A stretch of DNA of 64,000 nt from Pseudomonadota bacterium (GTDB taxonomy: Bacteria > Pseudomonadota > Gammaproteobacteria > Xanthomonadales > Xanthomonadaceae), in NCBI GenBank assembly GCA_030528565.1, contig JAUMYP010000006.1:35851-99850 (forward strand). Reading direction: 5' to 3'. A program made the translations under genes and the position numbers. Position 1 is the stretch's first letter. Each line of letters starts with the position of its first letter. Positions 9,104-18,199 of the stretch are shown in pieces. The notes below the pieces were generated by a model that was not told the origin of the DNA, did no database searches, and saw nothing but the letters and a program-made list of their open reading frames with translations.

Positions 9104-10267
9104 TCAGAAGGCGTTGATGCCGGTCAGCTCACGGCCGACCACCAGCTGATGCACGGTTTCGGTGCCTTCATAGGTAATCACCGATTCCAGATTCAGCGCA
9201 TGGCGAATCGGCGAGTGCTCGGTGGTGATGCCGGCGCCACCCAACAGGTCACGGGCTTCACGGGCGATATCCAGCGCCATGCGCACATTGTTCCATTTGG
9301 CCAGGCTCACTTGCGTCGGCTGCATGGTGCCAGCGTCCTTCAAGCGGCCAAGCTGCAACGACAGCAATTGCGCGCAGGTGATGCGCCGCGCCCAGTCGGC
9401 CATCTTGATTTGCGCGCTTTGCGTGGCCGCTACCGGGCGACCAAACAGCATGCGCTCCTTGCTGTAGTTCAGTGCTTCATCCAGGCAGGCAATCGCCGCG
9501 CCAATCGGCCCCCAGGTGATGCCATAGCGCGCCTGGGTCAGACAGCCCAGCGGCCCCTTCAGACCTTTCACATTCGGCAGGCGGGCGCTATCGGGCACGC
9601 GCACATTGTCCAGGAACAGGGCACTGGTCACCGAGGCGCGCAGGCTCATCTTCTGCTTGATGACTTGCGCGGTGAAGCCCGGAGTATTGGTTTCGACGAT
9701 AAAGCCCTGGATGCCGTCATCGGTCTGCGCCCAGATGATGGCGATATGCGCCAGATTGCCATTGGTAATCCACATCTTGGCACCGTTAATCACCCAGTCA
9801 TCGCCATCACGTTTGGCATGGGTTTTCATATTGGCCGGGTCAGAGCCGCCATGCGGCTCGGTCAGGCCAAAGCAGCCAATCACCTTGCCTGCGGCCATTT
9901 CCGGCAACCAGCGTTTGCGCTGTTCTTCACTGCCATAGGCGTAAATCGGGTACATGCACAGCGAGCTTTGCACGCTGGCAAAACTGCGCAGGCCGGAATC
10001 ACCGCGTTCCAGCTCCTGGCAGATAAGGCCATAGCTCACCGAGTTCAGCCCGGCACAGCCGTATTCTTCCGGCAAGGTGGCGCCCAGCAGCCCCATCTCG
10101 GCCATTTCCGGAATCAAATCCTGCGGGAACTCGCCCTTGTCAAAGCACTCACCGATAATCGGCAGCACACGGTCATCGACAAACCGCCCCACCGAGTCTT
10201 GCACCGCCTGCTCTTCTTCGCTCAGCAAAGAACGGATGTCGTACAAATCGTAAGGATTCAAAGCCAT
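9104..10267 (-). CDS. Acyl-CoA dehydrogenase, glutaryl-CoA dehydrogenase-like
   Basis: This 387-residue flavoprotein has the full acyl-CoA dehydrogenase fold. RSFASVQSSLCMYPIYAYGS is very close to the glutaryl-CoA dehydrogenase signature, with the Arg that binds the second carboxylate. CFGLTEPHGGSDP (FAD), WITNG, and the catalytic Glu in TYEGTETVHQLVVGRELTGI follow. Glutaryl-CoA dehydrogenase makes crotonyl-CoA in lysine and tryptophan breakdown, and crotonyl-CoA meets the PHB/C4 pathway served by neighbouring phaZ. No glutaryl-CoA transferase gene is adjacent, so the substrate is inferred. Probably first gene of the gcdH-GNAT-E1 transcript. Confidence 0.88.
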   Translation of the reverse strand: MALNPYDLYDIRSLLSEEEQAVQDSVGRFVDDRVLPIIGECFDKGEFPQDLIPEMAEMGLLGATLPEEYGCAGLNSVSYGLICQELERGDSGLRSFASVQSSLCMYPIYAYGSEEQRKRWLPEMAAGKVIGCFGLTEPHGGSDPANMKTHAKRDGDDWVINGAKMWITNGNLAHIAIIWAQTDDGIQGFIVETNTPGFTAQVIKQKMSLRASVTSALFLDNVRVPDSARLPNVKGLKGPLGCLTQARYGITWGPIGAAIACLDEALNYSKERMLFGRPVAATQSAQIKMADWARRITCAQLLSLQLGRLKDAGTMQPTQVSLAKWNNVRMALDIAREARDLLGGAGITTEHSPIRHALNLESVITYEGTETVHQLVVGRELTGINAF

Positions 10268-10434
10268 GATGCCTGCTCGTTGGTGAGTGGATGAAAGCCG
10301 CTATTCTAGCGGGCCAGGCTTGCCCGTGAAACTGACAGGCAGGTAAATATTCCATCGCTCCGCGCCCGCTATTCACAGCTTGTGGAAATGCCGCGTGATA
10401 GCTTTCCGGCATTGATTTCATGGGAGTTCCGCAG

Positions 10435-10689
10435 ATGCGCCAGCTATTGCTTGCCCCGTTCATGACCTGGGCAGCCCGCCTCAAATATCCCACCCTGTTC
10501 AAGTTGGTGGCCGTCCTGTTCGTGTTTACCCTGGTGGTACCCGATGGCCTGCCGTTTGTGGATGAAATCCTGCTGGGGCTTGCCACCTTGCTGCTGGCCA
10601 AATGGAAAACCCGCAAGCAGCCATCCCCCGGCACTGCGGACAGCAGCCCTGCGCGCCCACCGATTGACGGCCATGCCACCCGGCGCTGA
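10435..10689 (+). CDS. Small membrane protein, DUF6116-like
   Basis: An 84-residue protein with two predicted hydrophobic segments (residues about 20-35 and 38-55) and a charged, proline-rich tail. It resembles short inner-membrane proteins annotated as DUF6116 in Lysobacterales; function unknown. ATG at 10435 is preferred because GGGAG lies eight bases upstream; that GGGAG overlaps an earlier in-frame ATG at 10420. The stop overlaps the start of tatD in TGATG, indicating translational coupling. The 150 bp upstream hold no other gene. Confidence 0.7.
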   Translation: MRQLLLAPFMTWAARLKYPTLFKLVAVLFVFTLVVPDGLPFVDEILLGLATLLLAKWKTRKQPSPGTADSSPARPPIDGHATRR

Positions 10690-11462
10690 TGCGGCTTGTT
10701 GACAGCCATAGTCATTTTGATGACGCAAGTTTCGCTGCCGACCGCGCAGCGGTACTTGCCCGTGCGCAGGCAGCCGGGGTCATGGCGCAAATCGTGCCAG
10801 CCACCCATGCCGATGGCTGGGCGCAGCTTGAGCGCGTGTGCGCAGAACATGCCGGGCTGTATCCGGCCTATGGCCTGCATCCGGTATTTCTGCCGCAGCA
10901 CCTGCCTGCACATCTGCACGCACTACGGCAGCAACTTTCCAGCAGCAAGCCCTGCGTGGCGGTGGGCGAAATCGGCCTGGATTATTTTCTGGACACGCTC
11001 GACCGGCAACGGCAGCAGGATTTTTTCGAGGCACAGCTGAAACTGGCACTGGAATTCAACCTGCCGGTCATCATCCATGCCCGCCGCGCCTTTGATGCCG
11101 TCATCGCCACCCTGCGCCGCTTTCCCGGCAGCCGCGGCGTGATTCACAGCTTTTCCGGGAGCTTGGAGCAGGCCAAACAGCTATGCAAAATGGGTTTCAT
11201 GCTCGGCATCGGCGGCCCACTCACCTATCCGCGCGCCCAGCGCCTGCGCCGCACCGTGGCGGAAATCCCGCTGGACTATCTGCTTCTGGAAACCGATTCC
11301 CCCGACCAGCCCGACAGCCAGTGGCGCGGGCAGCGCAATGAACCGGCGCGCCTGCTGACGATACTCAATACCCTGGCCGAGCTACGCCAGGAAACCCCGG
11401 AGCGCATCGCCGCCGCCACAACCGCCAATGCCGAGAGGCTGTTTGCTATCGACATTGGCTAA
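10689..11462 (+). CDS. TatD-family metal-dependent hydrolase
   Basis: The 257-residue TIM-barrel protein has the TatD metal motifs: RLVDSHSHFDD (HxH), GEIGLDYF (Glu), VIIHARRAFD (His), GVIHSFSG (His) and LLLETDSPDQP (Asp). Family members are Mg2+-dependent 3'-5' nucleases or D-aminoacyl-tRNA-like hydrolases in the cytoplasm. It could be the YcfH/YjjV type rather than TatD proper. Start overlaps the preceding stop by TGATG. Converges on the DUF423 gene. Confidence 0.93.
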   Translation: MRLVDSHSHFDDASFAADRAAVLARAQAAGVMAQIVPATHADGWAQLERVCAEHAGLYPAYGLHPVFLPQHLPAHLHALRQQLSSSKPCVAVGEIGLDYFLDTLDRQRQQDFFEAQLKLALEFNLPVIIHARRAFDAVIATLRRFPGSRGVIHSFSGSLEQAKQLCKMGFMLGIGGPLTYPRAQRLRRTVAEIPLDYLLLETDSPDQPDSQWRGQRNEPARLLTILNTLAELRQETPERIAAATTANAERLFAIDIG

Positions 11463-11465
11463 ACC

Positions 11466-11855
11466 TCATCGCCGCCACTGCCCCAGTGCGTGCAGCAGCC
11501 AACCCAGCATCATCAAAGTGCCGCCATAGGGGGCAGCACGCGTAGGCAAGCCCACCAATGCCCCCAGCACCAGGCTGCCGGAAAACAGCAGCACGCCCAG
11601 GGTGATGCAAACAAGGCCGATAAATGCCAGACGGCGCACAGCCATCGGCCCCAGCGCCGAAAGCGCCACCCCATGCCCAAAACCAAACAGTGCGGCCTGC
11701 TGCAACCAGTGGCGCGGCACTTCATCAAGCCCGGCATGGGCGGCATAGGCCGACAGTCCGACAGCCACTGCCGCCAGCAATGAGCCGATCAGCGCAAACC
11801 AGAATCGCTGCCGCATCCAGTTTTCAGGCAGATTTCCACGCAGCACCGAAAGCAT
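11466..11855 (-). CDS. DUF423 (YgdD-like) inner-membrane protein
   Basis: A 129-residue protein with four hydrophobic segments and the DUF423 hallmarks: SAYAAHAGLDEVPRHWLQQAALFGFGHGVAL and a C-terminal GGTLMMLGWLLHAL. E. coli YgdD belongs here; its function is not established. ATG at 11855 has AAGGAG seven bases upstream; a GTG one codon earlier is the alternative. It lies downstream of the START-like protein gene but behind a strong hairpin. Confidence 0.9.
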   Translation of the reverse strand: MLSVLRGNLPENWMRQRFWFALIGSLLAAVAVGLSAYAAHAGLDEVPRHWLQQAALFGFGHGVALSALGPMAVRRLAFIGLVCITLGVLLFSGSLVLGALVGLPTRAAPYGGTLMMLGWLLHALGQWRR

Positions 11856-11885
11856 CACATCACTCCTTCACAAAAGATGGGCACA

Positions 11886-11919
11886 AATGCAGAACGCCGC
11901 GATATTCGCGGCGTTCTGC
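11886..11919 (-). terminator. Perfect 14-bp hairpin after the START-like gene
   Basis: GCAGAACGCCGCGA (11889-11902), loop TAT, then its exact complement (11906-11919), beginning 17 bases downstream of the minus-strand stop at 11936. On the minus strand the stem is followed by ATTTGTGCCC, a weak U-tract, so termination is likely but perhaps incomplete. Confidence 0.65.
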
Positions 11920-11935
11920 AAAACTTGCAAGCGGG

Positions 11936-13012
11936 TTACTTGACCGGCCAGTGGATTTCAAACTCGCCTTTTTCCGTAAAGGCTGCATCCACGCCGCCAG
12001 TGTAGTGGTCAAACGAGCGGCCACCGACTTCAAGCCCGCGTACCAAGAGCCAGGCACGCACAGCACTGCGCATGGCTTCCAGCTCGGGGAAATAGCCGGT
12101 GAACTTGCCACGCGCCACCTTCATTTCCGGTTGCAGCTCGTACTTCACCGGGCCTTGCAGGTCAACTTTCAGTTCTTCAGCTGCGGCATCTTCAGCAACG
12201 CCCTTCTTGCGGACGACCTGCACCACATCGAAGTTGTAGTTTTCACGGCCATATTCGTTGGTGACGATGCGCACCGGGCCGACCGCTTCAAGATTGTTGG
12301 CCTCCATGACGCGCTTGATCCATTCGCGGTTGGAGTTGATTGCACTCTTGATGCTGTCATCGCCGCGCTTGACGCCGCCGGAATTGACGATGAGGACATT
12401 CTGCGCTGGCAGGCTCACTTGCTCCAGTGCTTCCAGACGGTTGCCAGCCAGGCCGTAGTCCTGGTTGGGGATGCTGGACAGCAGGTGATTCAGGCGGTTC
12501 AGGCCAATCTTGATGTCTTCGCCCACAAAGCTGTTGACGTACAGACCGGCATAGCGGCCAATCAGGTTCCAGCCGTAATCCACCGAATAATTCTGGGTGA
12601 TACGCACATTGCGGTTGTTGCGGCCGGTCGGCTCCAGAATGATGCTGGAGCGTTTGTTGGTGCCCCAGTGCTCGTTCTCGATGCTGTAATCGACCTGCTT
12701 CTTCTCCTTGCTGTCGCTAATCAGCCAGTGCCCCGTGCCAATGCCCTTTTCCTTGGAAACATAGTCGATGCGTGCACCCTTGCCGCTCATCGGGCCGGAG
12801 AGCTTGAGTTCCACGGCCGGATCGCGGGCGGGGATGGCGTTCCAGTCGCGGAAGCGGACGAAGCTGTTGACCACGTCATAGACGATGGTCAGGCGGCGAT
12901 TGCTTTCAACGCTTTCGGAAACTTCGCGTTTGCTGGGCAGTGCAATGCCAACGACCACGAACAAAACGGCGACAATAGCCAGTGAAATCAAAAACTCGAT
13001 CAAGCGGGTCAT
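11936..13012 (-). CDS. Membrane-anchored SRPBCC/START-like protein
   Basis: A 358-residue protein with an N-terminal transmembrane anchor (residues about 3-26). It then has a START-like lipid/ligand-binding domain: RLTIVYDVVNSFVRFRDWNAIPARDPAVELKLSGP at the start, then HWLISDSKEKKQVDY and NYSVDYGWNLIGRYAGLYV, which resemble polyketide-cyclase/SRPBCC proteins. The second half (about residues 200-358) has repeated basic strands and no family I recognise. ATG at 13012 has GGAG about 11 bases upstream. Ligand and role unknown. Single gene, ended by the hairpin at 11889. Confidence 0.78.
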   Translation of the reverse strand: MTRLIEFLISLAIVAVLFVVVGIALPSKREVSESVESNRRLTIVYDVVNSFVRFRDWNAIPARDPAVELKLSGPMSGKGARIDYVSKEKGIGTGHWLISDSKEKKQVDYSIENEHWGTNKRSSIILEPTGRNNRNVRITQNYSVDYGWNLIGRYAGLYVNSFVGEDIKIGLNRLNHLLSSIPNQDYGLAGNRLEALEQVSLPAQNVLIVNSGGVKRGDDSIKSAINSNREWIKRVMEANNLEAVGPVRIVTNEYGRENYNFDVVQVVRKKGVAEDAAAEELKVDLQGPVKYELQPEMKVARGKFTGYFPELEAMRSAVRAWLLVRGLEVGGRSFDHYTGGVDAAFTEKGEFEIHWPVK

Positions 13013-13224
13013 GCAGAAATTCTCCAAAGCTGGAAGCTGCCGCCAAGGGCTGACGGGTTCGCAATGCTACCAAAAGCGCCAGGCTTTATTGAAGCGCCAA
13101 TGCAATCTTTTTTCTTGCCCGGCCAAGAATCACCTGGGTACAGAGTCCTGGACTTTAACAGCTTAACCTTATCCCCCGAACGGAAGGACACACCATAAGC
13201 CAGACTCTCCATGCAAAATGAACC

Positions 13225-13430
13225 GGGCCATCAGTCAAGTGTTTCCATTACGGCACGCACGCGCACTGCGCCAGCAGCTGGGCAGCCTCATCAACGCTAC
13301 AACTTTGCCCGCAGGCTCAGGGCATTGAACGAACTCACGCCTTAGAACCTGCAAACAGTGGGATTCCCAGCCTGAACGCTTTAGAATTGGGCCGGTTTGG
13401 CTAAATAAGTGCCTCTGAACAGGCTCTAAG
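13225..13430 (+). pseudogene. Decayed IS481-like transposase tail, copy A, plus solo element end
   Basis: Joining frames across two one-base shifts gives FHYGTHA, then RQQLGSLINAYNFARRL, ELTPYE and CKQWDSQPERFRI. This is the C-terminal signature of IS481-family integrase-core transposases. The DNA aligns well with 22399-22561: both share a GCAG/TACAACTT/CACAGGCTC-like order and TGCAAACAGTGG. Frameshifts and a stop make it dead. It ends near 13400 and is followed by TGAACAGGCTCTAA (13416-13429), the reverse complement of the dispersed 14-mer with one mismatch. The rest of the 13028-13460 gap shows no gene. Confidence 0.7.
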
Positions 13431-13460
13431 ATACTGCAGTTTTTTTGGGGAAAAAACACC

Positions 13461-14015
13461 ATGTCATTGTTTGATGTTTTTCGACGCAACCTCAAAGCCA
13501 CGGAGGGGGAGCGGATTAAAACGGCTGACTACTCCGGTTTTAGCCGCCGCAAGAACCCGCGTGCCGATCCCCGCCCTGGCACCCGTATCCTGCTGGTGGA
13601 TGACTCCCCGACCATCATTGCCCGGCTGAAAAAAGAACTGGGCGAAGAACGCTATCTGATTACCGAAGCGCATGATGGACGCGCCGCGCTGCGGCAGATT
13701 GAGATGTTCGAGCCGGAACTGATTTTTCTGGATGTCATCCTGCCCGATACCGACGGCTTTTCGCTGCTGCGCCTGCTGCGCGAGCTGCCGCATACCCGCG
13801 ATATTCCGATTATCGTCACCAGCGGCAACCCCAAGCCTACCGAACAGATGTATGTCCAGCGCCTGGGCGCTGAGGACTTCATGAAAAAGCCGTTCACCCG
13901 CGCCGAAGTTTTCCGCCGCATCCAGCCGCTGCTGGATGCGCAGTACATTCCGCGCCGTGCCGCACAACGGGTGGGCGTGCCGGTTGAGCTGGCCGCCAAG
14001 ACACCGGCAGGCTGA
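13461..14015 (+). CDS. Orphan single-domain response regulator
   Basis: A 184-residue protein whose core (residues about 41-160) is a CheY-like receiver: acidic pair D47/D48 in ILLVDDSPT, phospho-acceptor D91 in LIFLDVILP, Thr/Ser in PIIVTSGNP, and Lys143 in FMKKPF. A 40-residue basic extension precedes it and a short tail follows; there is no DNA-binding or enzymatic output domain. It resembles the PilG/PilH or CheY class that acts by protein contact. No histidine kinase is nearby. Its stop overlaps the copA start (TGATG). Weak GGGG Shine-Dalgarno upstream. Confidence 0.88.
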   Translation: MSLFDVFRRNLKATEGERIKTADYSGFSRRKNPRADPRPGTRILLVDDSPTIIARLKKELGEERYLITEAHDGRAALRQIEMFEPELIFLDVILPDTDGFSLLRLLRELPHTRDIPIIVTSGNPKPTEQMYVQRLGAEDFMKKPFTRAEVFRRIQPLLDAQYIPRRAAQRVGVPVELAAKTPAG

Positions 14016-16261
14016 TGGCGCATAGCGAAACAGCCATCACCTTATCCATTGAGGGCATGAGCTGTGCCGCCTGTAGCGCCCGGCTGGAGCGCGTCCTGCA
14101 AGCCGTCCCCGGCGTTACCCGCGCATCGGTGAACCTTGCCAGTGCACGCGCCACGGTACAGGGGCATGCCAGCCCGCAATCCCTGCTGAACGCTGTAGAG
14201 AAAACCGGCTTTTCTGCCCGCCTGGCACAAGACCGGCAAGCCGATGAGGCCGCCCATCAGGCGCAGCAACAACGGCAGCAACAGTGGCTGCAACGCGATT
14301 TATTCATCGCCGCCAGCCTGACCTTGCCGGTATTTGTGCTGGAAATGGGCGGGCACTTGCTGCCGCCCTTCCACCACTGGCTGCTGGCGGCATTCGGCCA
14401 GCAAAACCTGTGGTATCTGCAATGCCTGCTGAGCACGCTGGTGCTGCTGATTCCCGGGCGGCATTTTTACCGGCATGGCCTGCCAGCACTCTGGCGGGGC
14501 GCGCCGGACATGAATTCCCTGGTGGTGCTGGGCACGACTTCCGCCTGGCTGTATTCGCTTATCGCCACCTTCTGGCCGCGTCTGCTGCCCACAGGCGCGG
14601 TCAATGTCTATTACGAAGCTGCCGCAGTCATCATCACCCTGATTTTGCTTGGCCGCTTTCTTGAAAGCCGCGCCAAGGGCCGGGCCTCACAAGCCATCAG
14701 CCGCCTGATTGGCCTGCAACCCAAGACCGCCCGCGTGCTGCGCAACGGCATCGGCCAGGATATTGCGATTGCAGAAGTGGTGACTGGCGACCTGCTTCAG
14801 GTTCGCCCCGGCGAGCGCCTGCCGGTGGATGGCGTGGTGCTGGAAGGCGGCAGCCTGGTCGATGAGTCGATGTTGACTGGCGAGCCGCTGCCGGTGGAAA
14901 AATCCCCCGGCAGCCCGGTGATTGGCGGCACCGTCAACCAGCATGGCGCGCTGACCATCCGCGCCACCACCGTGGGCAGCCAAAGCGTGCTGGCGCAAAT
15001 CATCAGCCTGGTCGAGCAGGCACAGGCAGGCAAGCTGCCGGTTCAGGCACGGGTGGACAAGGTCACCCGCTGGTTCGTGCCTGCGGTGATATTGGCCGCA
15101 GTACTGACCTTCAGCCTCTGGCTGTGGCTGGCGCCCGCGCCTGCCTTGAGCCTGGCGCTGGTCAATGCGGTCGCGGTGCTGATTGTCGCCTGCCCCTGCG
15201 CGATGGGCCTGGCCACCCCGACCTCCATCATGGTCGGCAGCGGACGCGCTGCCGAGCTTGGCCTGTTGTTTGCCAAGGGCGAAGCCCTGCAATCATTGAA
15301 AGACGCGCGCATCATCGCCCTGGACAAGACCGGCACCCTCACCCTTGGCAAGCCGGTACTGACCCATTTTGAAGTGGCCGCAGGCTTTGAAAAAACTGCC
15401 GTTTTGCAGCTGCTTGCCGCCGCAGAATCGCAGTCCGAGCACCCGCTGGCGCATGCCATTGTCGAAGCGGCCAGGGCGCAAAACCTTGAGCTGCCCGCCG
15501 TCCAGCAGTTTCAATCAATCCCCGGCATGGGTATCCGCGCGCAGCTGGCAGGCCGGCAGGTGGATATCGGCGCAGACCGGCATATGCAGGCACTGGGACT
15601 GGAGCTTGGCCGCTTTGCCGACAGCAGCGCGCGCCTTGCCCGCGAAGGCCAGTCGCCAATGTATGCCGCGATTGACGGCCAGCTTGCCGCACTCATCGCC
15701 GTGGCCGACCCGCTCAAGCCCGATACCAAGGCAGCGATTGCCGCCCTGCATGCCCAGGGGCTGAAAGTCGTGATGGTGACCGGCGATAACCGCCATACTG
15801 CCGAGGCCATCGCCAACACGCTGGGAATTGATGAAGTCATCGCCGAGGTGCTGCCACAGGGCAAGGTCGAAGCGGTCAAACAGCTCAACGCCCGCCACGG
15901 CACCCTGGCCTTTGTCGGCGATGGCATCAACGATGCCCCGGCACTGGCCGAGGCCGATATCGGTATCGCCATCGGTAGCGGCAGCGATATCGCCATGGAG
16001 GCCGCCGACCTGGTATTGATGTCCGGCAGCCTCAAGGGCGTAGCCGATGCCATCACCCTCTCCCGCGCCACCTTGCGCAATATCCGCCAAAACCTGTTCT
16101 GGGCCTTTGCCTACAACAGCGCCCTGATTCCGCTGGCCGCCGGGCTGCTATACCCCGTCAACGGCATGTTGCTCTCCCCGGTTTTTGCGGCAGGCGCGAT
16201 GGCGCTCTCCAGCGTATTCGTGCTTGGCAACGCCCTGCGGCTGCGCCGCTTCACGCCTTGA
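14015..16261 (+). CDS. copA: Copper-exporting P1B-type ATPase
   Basis: A 748-residue heavy-metal ATPase. One N-terminal HMA domain carries GMSCAAC (Cys17, Cys20). Membrane segments follow, with the TGES-equivalent in [11 protein letters not shown], the CPC motif ([13 protein letters not shown]) that marks Cu(+) pumps, the phosphorylation site DKTGTLT, the SEHPLAHAI nucleotide-binding HP motif, and [20 protein letters not shown]. These features place it with CopA in the inner membrane, exporting Cu(I). No CueR or CopY-like regulator is adjacent. It is translationally coupled to the response regulator by TGATG, an unusual partner. Confidence 0.95.
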   Translation: MAHSETAITLSIEGMSCAACSARLERVLQAVPGVTRASVNLASARATVQGHASPQSLLNAVEKTGFSARLAQDRQADEAAHQAQQQRQQQWLQRDLFIAASLTLPVFVLEMGGHLLPPFHHWLLAAFGQQNLWYLQCLLSTLVLLIPGRHFYRHGLPALWRGAPDMNSLVVLGTTSAWLYSLIATFWPRLLPTGAVNVYYEAAAVIITLILLGRFLESRAKGRASQAISRLIGLQPKTARVLRNGIGQDIAIAEVVTGDLLQVRPGERLPVDGVVLEGGSLVDESMLTGEPLPVEKSPGSPVIGGTVNQHGALTIRATTVGSQSVLAQIISLVEQAQAGKLPVQARVDKVTRWFVPAVILAAVLTFSLWLWLAPAPALSLALVNAVAVLIVACPCAMGLATPTSIMVGSGRAAELGLLFAKGEALQSLKDARIIALDKTGTLTLGKPVLTHFEVAAGFEKTAVLQLLAAAESQSEHPLAHAIVEAARAQNLELPAVQQFQSIPGMGIRAQLAGRQVDIGADRHMQALGLELGRFADSSARLAREGQSPMYAAIDGQLAALIAVADPLKPDTKAAIAALHAQGLKVVMVTGDNRHTAEAIANTLGIDEVIAEVLPQGKVEAVKQLNARHGTLAFVGDGINDAPALAEADIGIAIGSGSDIAMEAADLVLMSGSLKGVADAITLSRATLRNIRQNLFWAFAYNSALIPLAAGLLYPVNGMLLSPVFAAGAMALSSVFVLGNALRLRRFTP

Positions 16262-16270
16262 GCCTGGCTC

Positions 16271-16723
16271 TCAAGCACCCAGCGCCACAAGCCAATCCTG
16301 CCCGGTTGGGCTGCCCGCCTCGGCAATAAGGCGGCGGCCTGCACCCTCGATGGCAAGCTGGATCACCAAATCCGCAGGCGGCAAGGCACTGTCACCGCGC
16401 TCGGGCCACTCCACCAGCCAAAGCGCGACCGTATCCGGTTCAATGCCGAGAAACTCCAGCTCGCCGGGGTCGCCAATGCGGTACAAGTCCATATGCAGCG
16501 CCTCGCGGCCATCGGCCAGCGGGTAACGCTCCACCAGGGTATAGGTCGGGCTGCGGATGGCGCCTTGCACCCCCAATGCCCGCAAAAATGCACGCGCAAA
16601 ACTGGATTTGCCCGCGCCCAAATCGCCATGCAGATACACGACGGCCACATCCGGGCGAGTTGCGGCAAAGCGTGCGGCCAGGGCATCGGTGGCCCCGGCA
16701 TCGGGGAGGAAGATTTCTTTCAT
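16271..16723 (-). CDS. tsaE: tRNA threonylcarbamoyladenosine biosynthesis ATPase TsaE
   Basis: A 150-residue P-loop protein with Walker A HGDLGAGKSSFAR, RSPTYTLVERY, HMDLYRIGDPGELEFLG and VEWPERG, all diagnostic of TsaE (YjeE). It drives the t6A37 tRNA modification complex with TsaB and TsaD. ATG at 16723 overlaps the nnr stop (ATGA); an upstream GTG at 16732 is less likely. Partner genes are outside the window. Confidence 0.95.
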   Translation of the reverse strand: MKEIFLPDAGATDALAARFAATRPDVAVVYLHGDLGAGKSSFARAFLRALGVQGAIRSPTYTLVERYPLADGREALHMDLYRIGDPGELEFLGIEPDTVALWLVEWPERGDSALPPADLVIQLAIEGAGRRLIAEAGSPTGQDWLVALGA

Positions 16724-18177
16724 TGAACGCACTCGGAAAAAGCCCTATCCAGCCGGGCAATCAGGTCACGCGCCAAAAGGCCAGTTTCACCACATTCCTG
16801 CACAGCGATATCCCCGGCGCGGCCATGCAGCCAGGCGCCGATGCTGGCCGCCTGCATCGGGGCATGCCCCTGCGCCAAAAGTGTTGCAATGATGCCTGCC
16901 AGGGTATCGCCCATGCCCGCCGAGGCCATGCCGGGATTGCCCACATCCAGGATGCGCGGGATTTGTCCCGGCGCGGCAATCACGCTGCCTGCGCCTTTCA
17001 GCACCACGGCGCACTGATAGCGCCCGGCAAGCTCTCCGGCAGCGGCAATCCGGTCATGGCCGATATCGGCGGTGGTGCAGCCCAGCAGCCGCGCCGCCTC
17101 GCCCGGATGCGGAGTCAGCACCGCCTGCGGCACGGGCTGCGGCTGCTCGGCCAGCAAATTCAGTGCATCGGCATCCAGCACGCAAGGCTTGCCGCTGTCC
17201 AGCACCCGCGCCAAGTGCGCCCACGCCCAATCGCCCTGCCCCAGCCCCATGCCGAGTGCGATGGCATCGGCCGCTGCAACGGCTTTGTGCAAGGCTTCAT
17301 CATCAAGCACGGTCATCGCCTCCGGGCAGCGGCTCAGCAAGGTGCTGTGATGTTCAGCGCGGGTTGCCACCTGCACCCAGCCTGCACCGCTGCGCAGCGC
17401 CGCTTCTGCCCCCAGCAGCACCGCGCCACCCATGCCATGCTCGCCACCGATAAGCAGTACGCGGCCATAGTCGCCCTTGTGGCTGTCGCGTTTGCGGCGC
17501 GGCAACTCAGGTTCCAACATGATGTGCGCACGCGCTGGCAGGCCGTTGAAGCATGCTTGCGGCACATCCAGTGGCGCCAGCGCCAGTGCGCCGACATGGT
17601 TGCAGGCGCGCCCCGTGGCAAGCCCGGCATGGGCTGCGATGAATTGCAGGGTGAGCCGCGCCTCAATCGCCACGCCCGGCACCGCGCCGGTTTCGGCATT
17701 CACGCCACTGGGGGTATCAAGCGCCAGGATTTGCGCAGGGTGCTGGTTGGCAGCGGCAATCAAGGCGGCGGCATCTGTCTCCGGCGCGCGTGCCAGGCCG
17801 ATGCCAAACAAGGCATCGACAATCACATCCGCAGGCGGCAATTCCCCGGCAAACACCTCGACCTTGCCGCCGGCCTCACGGTATTCCTGCGCCATCTGCT
17901 GCGCCAGTTTGCTCTCAGGCGGCAGCGAGGCCGGTTGCAGCACGCATACCGCGCGCCCGGAAAGCAGGGCATGCTGCGCCAGCACCCAGCCATCGCCGCC
18001 GTTATTGCCGGGGCCTGTCAGCACCAGGATGCGTTGGGCATCCGGCCAGTGCGCAAGCAATACCCGCCACGCCGCCTGACCGGCGCGGCGCATCAGGCAG
18101 TCTTCATCCAGCCCGGCCTCCACGCCCGCCCGGCGCTCCAGCTCCCGCAATGCGGCATTGTCGTAAAGCTCAAACAT
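16720..18177 (-). CDS. nnr: Bifunctional NAD(P)H-hydrate epimerase/dehydratase
   Basis: A 485-residue fusion. The N-terminal epimerase (YjeF_N, about 1-205) has GPGNNGGDGWVLAQ and VIVDALFGIGL. The C-terminal ADP-dependent dehydratase (about 215-485) has KGDYGRVLLIGGEHGMGGA, PHPGEAARLLG, LKGAGSVIAAPGQ, and GNPGMASAGMGDTLAGIIAT (catalytic GMGD). It repairs hydrated NADH and NADPH. Coupled to tsaE by ATGA, as in many Gammaproteobacteria. Divergent from queG. Confidence 0.96.
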   Translation of the reverse strand: MFELYDNAALRELERRAGVEAGLDEDCLMRRAGQAAWRVLLAHWPDAQRILVLTGPGNNGGDGWVLAQHALLSGRAVCVLQPASLPPESKLAQQMAQEYREAGGKVEVFAGELPPADVIVDALFGIGLARAPETDAAALIAAANQHPAQILALDTPSGVNAETGAVPGVAIEARLTLQFIAAHAGLATGRACNHVGALALAPLDVPQACFNGLPARAHIMLEPELPRRKRDSHKGDYGRVLLIGGEHGMGGAVLLGAEAALRSGAGWVQVATRAEHHSTLLSRCPEAMTVLDDEALHKAVAAADAIALGMGLGQGDWAWAHLARVLDSGKPCVLDADALNLLAEQPQPVPQAVLTPHPGEAARLLGCTTADIGHDRIAAAGELAGRYQCAVVLKGAGSVIAAPGQIPRILDVGNPGMASAGMGDTLAGIIATLLAQGHAPMQAASIGAWLHGRAGDIAVQECGETGLLARDLIARLDRAFSECVQ

Positions 18178-18187
18178 GCGGGGATTT

Positions 18188-18193
18188 TATACT
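18188..18193 (+). promoter_or_regulatory. -10 element giving a probable leaderless queG transcript
   Basis: TATACT lies six bases upstream of the queG ATG, which is the normal distance from a -10 hexamer to the transcription start. No Shine-Dalgarno is visible. A leaderless message starting at or next to the A of ATG is the simplest reading. Confidence 0.4.
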
Positions 18194-18199
18194 TGCCCA

